From NCBI RefSeq assembly GCF_000182745.2, contig NC_016027.1, positions 3,072,819-3,136,818 of the forward strand: DNA of 64,000 nucleotides, in the 5' to 3' direction. The position numbers were made by a program, and so were the translations under genes. Under the pieces are notes generated by a model. It saw only the letters and a list, made by a program, of their open reading frames with translations, was not told where the DNA came from and ran no database searches. Every line of letters begins with the position of its first letter. Positions within the stretch are counted from its first letter, which is position 1. Below are positions 51,919 through 61,685 of this stretch, piece by piece. Origin of the DNA: Komagataeibacter medellinensis NBRC 3288. GTDB taxonomy: Bacteria > Pseudomonadota > Alphaproteobacteria > Acetobacterales > Acetobacteraceae.

Positions 51919-53352
51919 ATGAAGGGCAACTGGGTAATCGGAACGGGGAGCGCAGCCATCCTGTGCTATGGCACGGCGCTCGCGCGCACGCCGCATATGG
52001 ACCCGTCTGGCACCGAGGTGCCCCATACCCTTCAGGCCGCGCTGGCTGCGGCCTACCTGACCAATCCGGTGCTGCGTCAGGAACGGGCAAACCTGCGTGC
52101 AACCGATGAGCAGGTATCCCAGGCGCTGGGTGGGTGGCGACCCACCATTACCGGCACGGCCTCCATGTCCTACTATTCCGGCGTGACCCGCATGGCGCCC
52201 ACAGCGGGGGAAAGCGGGTACGCCCGCCAGTACGACACGCCCGGCTATTCCGGTGGCGTCAGCATTGCCCAGCCCATCTATACCGGCGGCAAGACCACAG
52301 CCACCACGCACAAGGCCCGCCACGCGGTCATGGCCGAACGCGCGCGGCTGATCGTAGCAGAACAACTGGTTTTTACCGATGTGGTCAATGCCTACATCAA
52401 TGTGGTTGAAGATGAGCAGATTCTGAGCATCGACATCAATAACGAGCAGGTCTATGCCGCTCAGCTGCGCGCGACCGAACTGCGTGCCCACGGGGGCGAA
52501 ATCACCCATACCGATGTGGCGCAGGCGCAGGGTGCGCTGGCCAATGCGCGGGCGGTGCGGCAACTGGCTGAAGGCACGCTGCAGGCTGATCGCGCCACCT
52601 ACCGCCAGGTTGTGGGCACGGACGCCCCCGATAACCTGACCCCGCCCCAGCCGCTGGTGCTCCCGCTTCATACCGAGCAGGAAACCATGGCCATGGCGGT
52701 GCAGAACAACCCGCAGGTTGTTGCTGCCCTGTTTGATGAGGCATCGAAGAAAGATGCCGTGGGCGTGGCCTTTGCGGCCCTCATGCCCACCATCAGCGCA
52801 CAGGCGGCCTACATGCATGGCATCAATCAAGATGAGGGGCGTTCGCTGGCCAACAACAAATATGCCGTCGTCAGTGCCTCGCTCCCGCTTTATCAGGGCG
52901 GTGGAGAATACGCTGCCGTGCGCATGGCCCGCCAGCAGGCGGCGGAAGCCGCACAGGCGGTTGATGTGCAGCGCCGTACCGCCGTCCAGCTGGCGGCGGC
53001 AAGCTGGCAGCGTATGCAGGCCAACCGCGCGGCGATAGACAGCAACCGCGAGGCCGTGACCGCCGATGCCACCGCCCTGCACGGTATGCAGCGCCAGGCC
53101 ATTGTCGGCACCACCACGACGCTGGCGGTGCTCCAGCAGCAGGAAACCCTGCTCCAGGCCCAGATCGCGCTGGTCCGCAGCGCAGGCAACCTGGTCCAGT
53201 CCACCTATCAGGCAACCGCAGCCATTGGCAGGCTGACCGCCCATGACCTCAATCTTGACGTGCCGCTGTATGACGAGCGCGCCTATTACCGCGCCGTGCA
53301 TGACCGGCTGTGGGGCATAAGCGATTACGCCACCAGCCAGCCGGGGCGCTGA
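51919..53352 (+). CDS. TolC-family outer-membrane efflux/secretion protein
   Basis: A 477-residue outer-membrane factor with a signal peptide from the ATG at 51919 (IGTGSAAILCYGTALA, cleavage near residue 22). Two OEP repeats are visible: TLQAALAAAYLTNPVLRQ with QALGGWRPTITGTAS and SVAQPIYTGG-like (SIAQPIYTGGKT), and in the second half ETMAMAVQNNPQVVAA, FAALMPTISAQAAY and VSASLPLYQGGGEYAAV. Long alpha-helical stretches rich in Ala and Gln form the periplasmic barrel. It follows pcm by about 95 bases. It would pair with RND or type I secretion inner-membrane partners that are not in the window. Confidence 0.92.
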   Translation: MKGNWVIGTGSAAILCYGTALARTPHMDPSGTEVPHTLQAALAAAYLTNPVLRQERANLRATDEQVSQALGGWRPTITGTASMSYYSGVTRMAPTAGESGYARQYDTPGYSGGVSIAQPIYTGGKTTATTHKARHAVMAERARLIVAEQLVFTDVVNAYINVVEDEQILSIDINNEQVYAAQLRATELRAHGGEITHTDVAQAQGALANARAVRQLAEGTLQADRATYRQVVGTDAPDNLTPPQPLVLPLHTEQETMAMAVQNNPQVVAALFDEASKKDAVGVAFAALMPTISAQAAYMHGINQDEGRSLANNKYAVVSASLPLYQGGGEYAAVRMARQQAAEAAQAVDVQRRTAVQLAAASWQRMQANRAAIDSNREAVTADATALHGMQRQAIVGTTTTLAVLQQQETLLQAQIALVRSAGNLVQSTYQATAAIGRLTAHDLNLDVPLYDERAYYRAVHDRLWGISDYATSQPGR

Positions 53353-53497
53353 AAGGGGGCTGGCCATTCCCATCGGGCACGGGCACATAAAGATTATGTC
53401 GGTGGCGTTCCCTTCGCGCCGGTTTAGGGTATATCAGAGCTGGGCCGGGCGCATTGTCCTGCCCTGCGTCTGATTATGGTGGATCTGGTTTTTCGTG

Positions 53498-56191
53498 ATG
53501 CTTGACAAGTCGTTCTCCCCCGACGGGACAGAAACTTCCCTCTATGCCTTGTGGGAGGCCAGTGGCGCATTCAGTGCGCAGCCGAGCAGTCCGGCCACGC
53601 CCTATACCATCATGATCCCGCCGCCCAACGTCACGGGCACGCTGCATATTGGCCATGCCCTGACCATGACATTGCAGGACACGCTGATCCGCTGGCGGCG
53701 CATGCAGGGGCGTGACACGCTGTGGCAGCCGGGCACCGACCACGCGGGCATCGCGACCCAACTGGTGGTCGAGCGGATGCTGCAAAAGGAAGGTACGTCC
53801 CGGCAGGAAATGGGTCGCGACGCCTTTGTCGGGCGCGTGTGGGAATGGAAAGCCGAATCCGGCGGCGGCATTACAAAGCAGCTGCGCCGCCTTGGCAGTT
53901 CGCTGGACTGGAAGCGCGAACGCTTCACCATGGATGATGGCCTGTCGGATGCGGTGAAGGAAGTGTTCGTCACTCTCTACCGCGAAGGGCTGATCTATCG
54001 TGACCGCCGTCTGGTCAACTGGGACCCCGCCTTCCGCTCCGCCATTTCGGATCTTGAAGTCGATAACCGGGAAAGCCGTGGCAACCTGTGGTATATCCGT
54101 TATCCGGTCGAGGGGATACCGGGCCGCACCATCACGGTCGCGACGACCCGACCCGAGACCATGCTGGGTGACATGGCCGTGGCCGTTCACCCCGAAGACG
54201 AGCGTTTTGCTGAACTGGTAGGCAAAAATGTTATTCTGCCCCTGACGGGCCGCCGTATTCCCATCGTGGCCGACGAGCATTCCGATCCGACCAAGGGCAG
54301 TGGTGCAGTCAAGATCACGCCTGCTCATGACTTTAACGATTTTGAGGTCGGCCGCCGCCACAAGCTGGACATGCCCAGCGTGCTGGATGAAGAAGCCCGT
54401 ATTACCCTTGCCGAAATTGAAGGCGAACTGTGCGCCGAGGCAGGCCTTGCCGACCCCGCTTTTGTCCGTACGCTTGAAGGCATGCCGCGCGATGCGGCGC
54501 GCAAGGCGATGGTGGCCGAACTGGAACGCCTGGAATGGCTGGAAAAGATCGAGCCGCATACCAATCAGGTGCCGCATGCTGAACGTAGTGGCGCCGTGGT
54601 TGAACCCCGGCTGACCACGCAGTGGTACTGCGATGCCAAGACCCTGGCTGGCCCCGCGATCGAGGCAGTGGAAAGCGGGCAGATCGAATTCGTGCCCCGG
54701 CAGTGGGAAAACACCTTCTATGCCTGGATGCGTGATATCCAGCCATGGTGCATCAGCCGCCAGTTGTGGTGGGGGCACCGCATCCCGGCATGGTACGGCC
54801 CGGACGGGCAGGTATTTGTTGCCCATGATGAAGCGGACGCGGCGACGCAGGCCCGCCGCCATTACGGGCAGGATACGGTGCTGACGCGCGATGAGGATGT
54901 GCTGGACACATGGTTCTCGTCTGCCCTGTGGCCGTTCTCCACTCTTGGTTGGCCCGAGAAAACGGCTGACCTTGCGCGCTATTATCCGACCGATGTGCTG
55001 GTTACCGGCTTTGACATCATCTTCTTCTGGGTTGCGCGGATGATGATGATGGGCCTGCACTTCATGAAGGATGTGCCCTTCCGCAAGGTCTTCATCCATG
55101 GGCTGGTGCGCGACGAGCGCGGGCAGAAGATGTCCAAGTCCAAGGGCAACGGCATTGATCCGTTGGAGATGATCGACACCTATGGCGCCGATGCCACGCG
55201 TTTCTGCATCTGCGCGCTGACCGGGTTGGGGCGTGACGTCAAGCTGGGGCGCAAGCGGGTGGAGGAATACCGCTCCTTCATGACCAAGATATGGAACGCG
55301 GCGCGTTTTTGCGAAATGAACGGTGTAGCTCCGGTCAAGGGGTTCAGCCCCGCCAGCGTGCAGTCCCCGCTGGGGCGGTGGGTGCTGGCTGAACTGGCGC
55401 AGGCGGTGGAGGATGCCACAAAGGCGCTCGAATCCTTCCGTTTCGATGAATATGCCGCCACCTGCTACCGCTTTGTGTGGAACTGCTTCTGTGACTGGTT
55501 CCTTGAATTCGCAAAGCCCGTGTTCGGTGCGGGGGAGACGGCGGAAGCAGTCGAGATTCGTGCGGTGGCCGCCCATGTGCTGGGCACCATCCTGCGCCTG
55601 ATGCAGCCCGTCACTCCGTTCATGACCGATACACTGTGGCAGCATTTCGGCTTTGGTGCGCAGGGCTCGCTCATGAGTGCCCCCTGGCCGCAGCCCGAAC
55701 ATCTGGATGGGGCTGCGCAGGCACGGGATGAGATGGAATGGCTGATCCGTTTCATCAGCGCCATCCGCACCGTGCGTTCTGAAATGAACGTGCCGCCATC
55801 CCGCCTTGCCCCCGTGCTGCTGCGCGATGCGTCACCCGCCACCGTGGCGCGGGCTGCCAAGTGGTCGGAAGCCATCGGCCGCATGGCCCGCGTATCCGAA
55901 GTGCTGCCGCTGGAAGGGGACATGCCGCAGGGGGCTGCCCAATTGGTGGTGGATGAGGCGACACTGGTTATTCCCTTGGCTGGCATTATCGACATCGCGC
56001 AGGAACGCCAGCGGCTGGAGAAGGAATGCACCAAGGTGGATGGTGAGATCGCCAAGGTCGAGCGCAAGCTGGGCAATGCCGATTTCGTTGCCCGCGCCAA
56101 GCCCGAGGTCGTGGTCGAGAACCGTGAACGGCTGGATGCGTTCATGGCAGAACGCGCGCGCCTGCAGGCCGCGTTGGCCCGTATCGCCTGA
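53498..56191 (+). CDS. valS: valyl-tRNA synthetase
   Basis: Class I aminoacyl-tRNA synthetase, 897 residues, usual length. The HIGH motif is in PPPNVTGTLHIGHALTM at about residues 45-60; KMSKS is in QKMSKSKGNGIDPLEM at about 545-560. The editing (CP1) domain lies between (TTRPETMLGDMAVAVHPEDE, GTGAVKITPAHD-like KGSGAVKITPAHDFND). The C-terminal coiled coil that grips the tRNA arm is visible from about 830 (AQERQRLEKE and AKVERKLGN). A GTG one codon earlier (53495) is an alternative start. The large open frame on the opposite strand is a codon shadow. Confidence 0.96.
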   Translation: MLDKSFSPDGTETSLYALWEASGAFSAQPSSPATPYTIMIPPPNVTGTLHIGHALTMTLQDTLIRWRRMQGRDTLWQPGTDHAGIATQLVVERMLQKEGTSRQEMGRDAFVGRVWEWKAESGGGITKQLRRLGSSLDWKRERFTMDDGLSDAVKEVFVTLYREGLIYRDRRLVNWDPAFRSAISDLEVDNRESRGNLWYIRYPVEGIPGRTITVATTRPETMLGDMAVAVHPEDERFAELVGKNVILPLTGRRIPIVADEHSDPTKGSGAVKITPAHDFNDFEVGRRHKLDMPSVLDEEARITLAEIEGELCAEAGLADPAFVRTLEGMPRDAARKAMVAELERLEWLEKIEPHTNQVPHAERSGAVVEPRLTTQWYCDAKTLAGPAIEAVESGQIEFVPRQWENTFYAWMRDIQPWCISRQLWWGHRIPAWYGPDGQVFVAHDEADAATQARRHYGQDTVLTRDEDVLDTWFSSALWPFSTLGWPEKTADLARYYPTDVLVTGFDIIFFWVARMMMMGLHFMKDVPFRKVFIHGLVRDERGQKMSKSKGNGIDPLEMIDTYGADATRFCICALTGLGRDVKLGRKRVEEYRSFMTKIWNAARFCEMNGVAPVKGFSPASVQSPLGRWVLAELAQAVEDATKALESFRFDEYAATCYRFVWNCFCDWFLEFAKPVFGAGETAEAVEIRAVAAHVLGTILRLMQPVTPFMTDTLWQHFGFGAQGSLMSAPWPQPEHLDGAAQARDEMEWLIRFISAIRTVRSEMNVPPSRLAPVLLRDASPATVARAAKWSEAIGRMARVSEVLPLEGDMPQGAAQLVVDEATLVIPLAGIIDIAQERQRLEKECTKVDGEIAKVERKLGNADFVARAKPEVVVENRERLDAFMAERARLQAALARIA

Positions 56192-56231
56192 AGCAGGCAA
56201 ACATCAAGCAAACTGCGGAGGAGACGCCGCC

Positions 56232-56786
56232 ATGACCGTACAGGCATTGCAGACACTGGTGCTGGGTGGGGGCTGCTTCTGGTGCATCGAAGCCCCGTTC
56301 AGGGAACTGCGCGGGGTACACGCAATCGAACCTGGCTATGCCGGTGGCCAGACCCCTAATCCCACTTACGAGCAGGTCTGCACTGGCCGCACCGGCCATG
56401 CGGAGGTCGTGCGCGTGACGTTCGACCCGGCGGAACTATCGTGTGCCGACCTGCTGCGCATTTTCTTTGTCATGCATGATCCCACCACGCTCAATCGGCA
56501 GGGCAACGATGTGGGTACGCAGTACCGTTCCGCCATTTTCTGGCAGGATGCGGAGCAGGAAAAGGCCGCCCATGCCATCCGTGACGAGATCGCAGCGGCA
56601 GGCGTGTGGCCAAACCCACTGGTGACCGAAATTGTGCAGCTGGATCATTTCTGGCCAGCGGAAGACTATCATCGGGATTATTTTGCCCGTAATCCCGGCA
56701 ATCCCTACTGCAGCGCGGTCATTCCGCCCAAGATTGCCAAGATGCGTCGCCTGTTCCGTGACCGGTTGGTGGATACGGCGGGTTAA
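56232..56786 (+). CDS. msrA: peptide-methionine (S)-S-oxide reductase MsrA
   Basis: Reduces the S form of methionine sulfoxide using thioredoxin. 184 residues from the ATG at 56232 (GGAGGAG eight bases upstream), 40 bases after valS. Catalytic Cys15 is in GGGCFWCIEAPF; GYAGG, NPTYEQVCTGRTGHAEVV, FFVMHDPTTLNRQGNDVGTQ and YRSAIF complete the family pattern. A C-terminal cysteine in NPGNPYCSAVIPPKI may be the resolving residue. With msrPQ at the left edge this gives two separate methionine-sulfoxide repair systems in the window. Confidence 0.95.
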   Translation: MTVQALQTLVLGGGCFWCIEAPFRELRGVHAIEPGYAGGQTPNPTYEQVCTGRTGHAEVVRVTFDPAELSCADLLRIFFVMHDPTTLNRQGNDVGTQYRSAIFWQDAEQEKAAHAIRDEIAAAGVWPNPLVTEIVQLDHFWPAEDYHRDYFARNPGNPYCSAVIPPKIAKMRRLFRDRLVDTAG

Positions 56787-56791
56787 CAGGA

Positions 56792-56878
56792 AAGAATAAA
56801 AATTTTGGGGTGCTGCCTTTTTTAAAGGCGGCGTTCTCTGAAGCTTTTTGAAAAAAGCTTCACCAAAAACTTCTTTTA
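56792..56878 (+). repeat. dispersed two-hairpin intergenic repeat, copy C
   Basis: Hairpin 1: 56812-56820 with 56824-56832 (GCTGCCTTT/AAAGGCGGC, one G-T pair). Hairpin 2: AAGCTTTTT (56841-56849) and AAAAAGCTT (56852-56860). The tail CACCAAAAACTTCT ends at about 56874. It separates msrA from the converging ABC transporter gene, the same context as copies A and B. Confidence 0.72.
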
Positions 56879-56899
56879 CTTAAAACTTTTCCTGCGCGT

Positions 56900-58255
56900 T
56901 TATTCAGTTTCATCCTCAAGGAAGAGTTGGTCAGCTTCCTCATCAAAATCGAATAGTTCCGCATAGCGTGCCCAGCCGATCAGGGTCTGCAATGTCTGGC
57001 GGGCATAGTCAGGGGACATGCTATCCTCCAGTTCATCGCGGAAACGCTCGGCGGAGGCGCGATGGTTAGGCCGCTCGTCCAGCACCGCGCGGATGGTGCG
57101 CACCATGGGCAGGTTGTGCAGCATGCTCGCGCGCAGGATGGTCTTGCGGATGTCGTGCTCGCTCTGGACAAAGTGCATGCCTTCGGGCGTGAGCAGGATG
57201 TCCCCGTCCTCCAGTTCGGCAAAGCCCAGCAGTTGCAGGGATTCGCCCAATGGGAACAGGTCATCAAGCTCAAGCTGCAGGCGGCTGGCCAGCAGCGGCA
57301 GGTCGGCGCGGCCATGCAGCGGGTCGGCTGCCAGCGTTTCCATCATGCCCACAATGGTGTTGATCGGCAGTACCGGCAAAGCCACGGCATCGGCGCTGAT
57401 CTGTACGTGTTTCATGTCCGGGTCGGTCATGTCTGCTTCCGACACGACCGGCGCGCGACGGGTCATGAGCGCGTAGATGCGGTCCACGAACTGGCGGAAG
57501 GCCATGTCCTCCCGGTTGCGGGGATGCTCGAAGGGCACCTGCAGTTCGTACGCCACTCTTCCGGGATTGGAGGAGAAGATAAGGATGCGGTCGCACATCA
57601 GCACCGCTTCCTCGATATTATGGGTCACCAGCAGGATGGACTGGATGGGCAGTTTCTTTTCCGCCCATAGTTCCACAAGGTCGGTGCGCAGGTTTTCCGC
57701 TGTTAGCACGTCCAGCGCGGAAAAGGGTTCGTCCATCAGCAGCAGGTCGGGCCGCACAACAAGGGCGCGCGCGAGCCCCACGCGCTGCCGCATCCCGCCG
57801 GAAAGTTCTTTGGGATAGGCGTTCTCATATCCGCCAAGGCCAATCAGGTGAATGGCGTCTTCCGCCAGCTTTTCACGTTCTGTCGCCGGGACGCCCTGGG
57901 CTTCAAGCCCCAGTTCCACATTTTTCTGCACCGTCAACCACGGGAACAGCGCGAAGGACTGGAACACCATGGATATGCCATCTGCCGGACCTTCCAGCTT
58001 TTTGCCCTTCCAGATAACCTCGCCTGAAGTGGGCGGCAGAAGCCCCGCGATGATACGCAGCAACGTGGATTTGCCCGAACCCGACCGACCCAGCAGCCCC
58101 ACGATCTCCCCACTGCGTATGGACAGGTTGACACCATCGAGCACCACAAGGTCGGTCGTGCTTTCCTTGTGGTAGGCCTGGCGGCAGTTGACGATCCGGA
58201 CAAGCTCCGTCCCGCTCTGTGCGGTGGTGGGCGGGAGTGTGGCAGGCTGCATCAT
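56900..58255 (-). CDS. NitT/TauT-type ABC transporter ATPase with C-terminal AAA-associated domain
   Basis: A 451-residue nucleotide-binding subunit. The ABC domain has Walker A GRSGSGKS (56-63), Q-loop VFQSFALFPWLT, signature LSGGMRQ (151-157), Walker B LLLMDEP (171-177) and His212 in LVTHNIEEAV, all of the nitrate/sulfonate/taurine type. Residues from about 285 form a winged-helix-like C-terminal domain ('AAA-associated'), with an acidic end (FDFDEEADQLFLEDETE). It follows the permease by six bases. No substrate-binding protein gene is adjacent, so the substrate is unknown. Confidence 0.9.
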   Translation of the reverse strand: MMQPATLPPTTAQSGTELVRIVNCRQAYHKESTTDLVVLDGVNLSIRSGEIVGLLGRSGSGKSTLLRIIAGLLPPTSGEVIWKGKKLEGPADGISMVFQSFALFPWLTVQKNVELGLEAQGVPATEREKLAEDAIHLIGLGGYENAYPKELSGGMRQRVGLARALVVRPDLLLMDEPFSALDVLTAENLRTDLVELWAEKKLPIQSILLVTHNIEEAVLMCDRILIFSSNPGRVAYELQVPFEHPRNREDMAFRQFVDRIYALMTRRAPVVSEADMTDPDMKHVQISADAVALPVLPINTIVGMMETLAADPLHGRADLPLLASRLQLELDDLFPLGESLQLLGFAELEDGDILLTPEGMHFVQSEHDIRKTILRASMLHNLPMVRTIRAVLDERPNHRASAERFRDELEDSMSPDYARQTLQTLIGWARYAELFDFDEEADQLFLEDETE

Positions 58256-58261
58256 GAACTC

Positions 58262-59980
58262 TCAGTCAAAAGTGTAGTGCCGGGCGGCGTAATTGGACAG
58301 CGGGCGCCAGAGTACGCGGTTGAGCAGCAGCACGAAGGCGGCCATGACGGCCATGCCCAGCCCCACAAGGTCGGTCGCGCCCGCCACGGTGGCATGAGCG
58401 ATGTAGGCGCCCAGTCCCTGTGCGCTGAGCGTGGTGTCGCCCCAGCTTGCTACCTCGGTGGCGATGGCGGCATTCCATGCCCCCCCCGATGCGGTCAGTG
58501 CCCCGGTAATGAAATAGGGCATGATGCCGGGCAGCATGATGCGCCGCCACCAGAGCCAGCCTTTTACGTGGAAGTTCCTGGCTGCTTCCAGCAGGTCACC
58601 GGGATAGGATGAAGCGCCCGCCACGATATTGAACAGGATATACCACTGCGTGCCCAGCAGCATGAGCGGGGTAAGCCAGATATTGTTGTTGAGATGCCAG
58701 TGTACGATCCCGATGACGACGAGCGGGAAAAACAGGTTGGCGGGAAAGGCCGCCATGAACTGTGCCGCCATCTGTGCATGGCGTGCCCGGCGGGGCGACA
58801 GGCCCAGCCAGATTCCCAGCGGCACCCAGATCAGTGAGGCCACGACAACCGTGCCCATAACCCGCAGCAGCGTAATCCCGCCCAGCCCGATCACGTGCAG
58901 CACCTGCGCCACGGTGTAGTGGCTGCTGCCAAAGGTCCATGTCTTCCAGCCGATGGTCAGCGCGCAGACCGACAGCGCCAGCACCCATGCCCCATCAAGC
59001 AGGCGGGAGGGGACAAGGGCGCGGACAGGCCGTGAAGGCCGGGGGCCGATGGCCAGCCAGCCGATGCGGGTCATGGTCTCGCCCAGCCGCAGGCAGAACT
59101 GGCGCAGCAGGTGCGTGCGGCGCAGCAGGGTCAGCACCCAGGGGTCGGGGGCGGCGACGCTCGCGCCATCATCGGTGCTGAAGCGTGCGGACCAGGCCAC
59201 CAACGGGCGGAACAGCAACTGGTCATAGATCGTAATGACCGCCAGCATGGCGATGATGGCGTAGAAGATGGCGGCCATGTTGCGCTGTTCGATGGCCACG
59301 CCAACGTAGGAGCCGATGCCGGGCAGGGCGATGTCGGTGTTGCCGACCGTGATCGTCTCGGAATACACCACCATGAACCACCCGCCGGACATGGAAATCA
59401 TGGTGTTCCACACCAGTGACGGTATGGCGAAAGGTACTTCCAGCCGCCAGAAACGCTGCCACGGGGTCAGGCCGAAGCAGCGTGCGGCTTCTTCCAGGTC
59501 AGGCGGCACGGTGCGTAGCGCCTGATACATGGCAAAGGCCATGTTCCATGCCTGACTGGTGAAGATAGTGAAGATGGCGGCCAGTTCCGCCCCCACCATC
59601 CTGCCGGGGAACAGGCCGAGGAAGAACACGACCGTAAAGGTCAGGAACCCCAGGATGGGAACCGATTGCAGGATATCGAGTAGCGGGACAAGCACCTGTG
59701 CCGCCCGCCTGCTCTTGGCTGCCCATACGGCATAGGTGAAGGTAAAGACCAGCGAGGCCGCAAGGGCTGCGAACATGCGCAGCGTAGTCCGCACCGCATA
59801 GGCGGGCAGCCAGGCAGGGCTGAGATGTATGGTCCCTGCCTCGCTTGCGGGAATGGGTACGAGCATGTGGCGGCCCGCGGTAGCAAGGACAACCGCAGCC
59901 GCCATGATCGCCAGCAGTCCCAGCAGGTCCGCCATGTTGGGGCGGACGCGCAGGTTGCCCGGCAGTGCGGTTTCACTCAC
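58262..59980 (-). CDS. double-length ABC transporter permease, NitT/TauT type
   Basis: A 572-residue permease in which two binding-protein-dependent permease domains are fused. Each half has its own EAA loop: [20 protein letters not shown] in the first and [20 protein letters not shown] in the second. About twelve hydrophobic segments are present. A fused permease would form the whole channel as one chain instead of a dimer. Its start overlaps the dut stop by four bases, so it is translationally coupled to core metabolic genes, an unusual place for a transporter. Confidence 0.88.
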   Translation of the reverse strand: MSETALPGNLRVRPNMADLLGLLAIMAAAVVLATAGRHMLVPIPASEAGTIHLSPAWLPAYAVRTTLRMFAALAASLVFTFTYAVWAAKSRRAAQVLVPLLDILQSVPILGFLTFTVVFFLGLFPGRMVGAELAAIFTIFTSQAWNMAFAMYQALRTVPPDLEEAARCFGLTPWQRFWRLEVPFAIPSLVWNTMISMSGGWFMVVYSETITVGNTDIALPGIGSYVGVAIEQRNMAAIFYAIIAMLAVITIYDQLLFRPLVAWSARFSTDDGASVAAPDPWVLTLLRRTHLLRQFCLRLGETMTRIGWLAIGPRPSRPVRALVPSRLLDGAWVLALSVCALTIGWKTWTFGSSHYTVAQVLHVIGLGGITLLRVMGTVVVASLIWVPLGIWLGLSPRRARHAQMAAQFMAAFPANLFFPLVVIGIVHWHLNNNIWLTPLMLLGTQWYILFNIVAGASSYPGDLLEAARNFHVKGWLWWRRIMLPGIMPYFITGALTASGGAWNAAIATEVASWGDTTLSAQGLGAYIAHATVAGATDLVGLGMAVMAAFVLLLNRVLWRPLSNYAARHYTFD

Positions 59981-60438
59981 CCTGCGGTGCCCGTGCTGCC
60001 AAAGCCGCCAGCACCCCGCGCCGTTTCTTCCAGTTCGGCATATTCAATCCACTCCCCGCGTATCACAGGGGCCAGCACGCCCTGTGCAATGCGCATGCCG
60101 CGCTCGACCACAAAGGGCGTGCTGCCGGTATTGAGGATGATGATGCCGATCTCGCCGCGATAATCCTCATCAATCGTGCCGGGCGCGTTGGGCAGGGTAA
60201 TACCGTGCTTGAGCGCGAGGCCAGAGCGGGGGCGGACCTGCATCTCAAAGCCGCGCGGCAGGGCCACGCATAGCCCCGTGGGCACCAGTGCCCGGCCGCC
60301 GGGGGCAATAATCATCGGTTCGGTCACGGCAGCCAGCAGGTCCATGCCGGCAGCGCCTTCCGTGGCATAGGACGGTAACGGCAAACCGTGCGCGTGCGGC
60401 AGGCGGCGGACCTGGATGGGAAGGAGGGAAGGGGTCAT
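59977..60438 (-). CDS. dut: dUTP diphosphatase
   Basis: Trimeric dUTPase, 153 residues, making dUMP and keeping uracil out of DNA. The five motifs are visible: [32 protein letters not shown] (catalytic Asp), [13 protein letters not shown], and the C-terminal [11 protein letters not shown] loop. It overlaps coaBC by four bases upstream and the permease by four bases downstream. The coaBC-dut pairing is the common one in proteobacteria. Confidence 0.96.
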   Translation of the reverse strand: MTPSLLPIQVRRLPHAHGLPLPSYATEGAAGMDLLAAVTEPMIIAPGGRALVPTGLCVALPRGFEMQVRPRSGLALKHGITLPNAPGTIDEDYRGEIGIIILNTGSTPFVVERGMRIAQGVLAPVIRGEWIEYAELEETARGAGGFGSTGTAG

Positions 60439-61685
60439 GGCTGTCGTCCGTCGGAGTCTTGCTGGTCTGGATGGAGGTGGGAGGTATGGAGGAAGGCCGC
60501 GATTCGTGCGACTAGTTTATGGGCGACCTGCATCTTGTCCAGTCGGGGCCAGTGCGCGCATCCGGTCTCGTCAATCACGATAACCTCGTTTTCTGTTCCC
60601 CCCATGATGCCGGTGGCGGGACTGACATCATTGGCCACCATCCAGTCACACCCCTTGCGCAGGCGCTTGGCGGTGGCATGGGAGATGAGATGCTCGGTCT
60701 CGGCCGCAAAGCCTATGACCAGCCGGGGACGCAGGGGTGATGGCTGACTGAGTGTTGCAAGAATGTCCGGGTTGGGCACCAGGTGCAGCACGGGGGGCGG
60801 GGCGTGTGCTGCCTTCTTTATCTTCTGCGCGCTTGGGGCGACATGCCAGTCGGCCACAGCTGCGGCGCAGACGGCAATGTCGCATGGCAGGGCCTGCTGG
60901 CAGGCGGTCAGCATCTCGCGCGCGCTTTCCACCCGTATGGTGGTGACACCTGACGGATCTGGCAGGGTGGTCGGTCCACTGACCAGCGTAACCTCTGCCC
61001 CCGCCTGTGCCAGGGCCGAGGCAATGGCATAGCCCTGCGTGCCTGATGAGCGGTTGGCCAGATAGCGCACGGGGTCAACCGGTTCATGCGTCGGGCCTGC
61101 CGTAACGAGTGCCGTGTAACCGGCAAGCGGCGCCCCGCCCGCAAGCTGGCGCATGATGGCGGCCAGTATAATGTCCGGTTCAGCCAGACGGCCCGGCCCG
61201 CTCTCGTTGCATGCCATAAGGCCCGATTCCGGCCCCACGAAGGTCACGCCACGGGCGCGCAGGGTGGCGATGTTGGTCTGTGTGGCGGGGTGCTGCCACA
61301 TCCGCACGTTCATGGCGGGGGCGACAAGCACGGGGGTGTCGGTGGCCAGCAGTAGCGTGGTGGCCAGGTCATCGGCAAGGCCCGTGGCCATGCGGGCGAG
61401 CATATCGGCAGTGGCGGGGCAGACCACGATCAGGTCACTGCTGCGCGAAAGCGCTATGTGGCCCATCTCGCTTTCCTCGGTCAGGGAAAACAGGTCGCTC
61501 GATACACGCTCCCCACACAACGCCTGCAGCGCCATGGGGGTAACGAATCGTGCGCCTGCCGCCGTCAGCACCGGACGGACACGGATGCCGTGCTCGCGCA
61601 GTCTGCGTGCAAGCCCCAGCGCCTTGTAGGCGGCGATTCCCCCGCATACGACCAGCAGGACAGAGCGGCCTGTCCCTGCTACCAT
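60435..61685 (-). CDS. coaBC: phosphopantothenoylcysteine decarboxylase / phosphopantothenate-cysteine ligase
   Basis: Bifunctional coenzyme A biosynthesis enzyme, 416 residues. The N-terminal flavin decarboxylase shows [18 protein letters not shown] and [19 protein letters not shown]; the C-terminal ligase shows [26 protein letters not shown], a piece of which is [15 protein letters not shown], and [16 protein letters not shown]. ubiE ends at its start (TGATG overlap) and dut begins inside its last codons, so the three are one translational unit. A Met-for-Ser change in the PASANTxxK-like segment (here PAMNVRMW) is common in the family. Confidence 0.95.
   Translation of the reverse strand: MVAGTGRSVLLVVCGGIAAYKALGLARRLREHGIRVRPVLTAAGARFVTPMALQALCGERVSSDLFSLTEESEMGHIALSRSSDLIVVCPATADMLARMATGLADDLATTLLLATDTPVLVAPAMNVRMWQHPATQTNIATLRARGVTFVGPESGLMACNESGPGRLAEPDIILAAIMRQLAGGAPLAGYTALVTAGPTHEPVDPVRYLANRSSGTQGYAIASALAQAGAEVTLVSGPTTLPDPSGVTTIRVESAREMLTACQQALPCDIAVCAAAVADWHVAPSAQKIKKAAHAPPPVLHLVPNPDILATLSQPSPLRPRLVIGFAAETEHLISHATAKRLRKGCDWMVANDVSPATGIMGGTENEVIVIDETGCAHWPRLDKMQVAHKLVARIAAFLHTSHLHPDQQDSDGRQP

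Noticed and set aside
51838..53388. 516-residue open frame opposite the tolC-type gene
   Set aside because: Mirror of a well-supported outer-membrane factor; no signal, motif or ribosome site of its own.
53474..55702. 742-residue open frame opposite valS
   Set aside because: It is the codon shadow of a GC-rich conserved gene; the plus-strand valS is unmistakable and the minus product has no family features.
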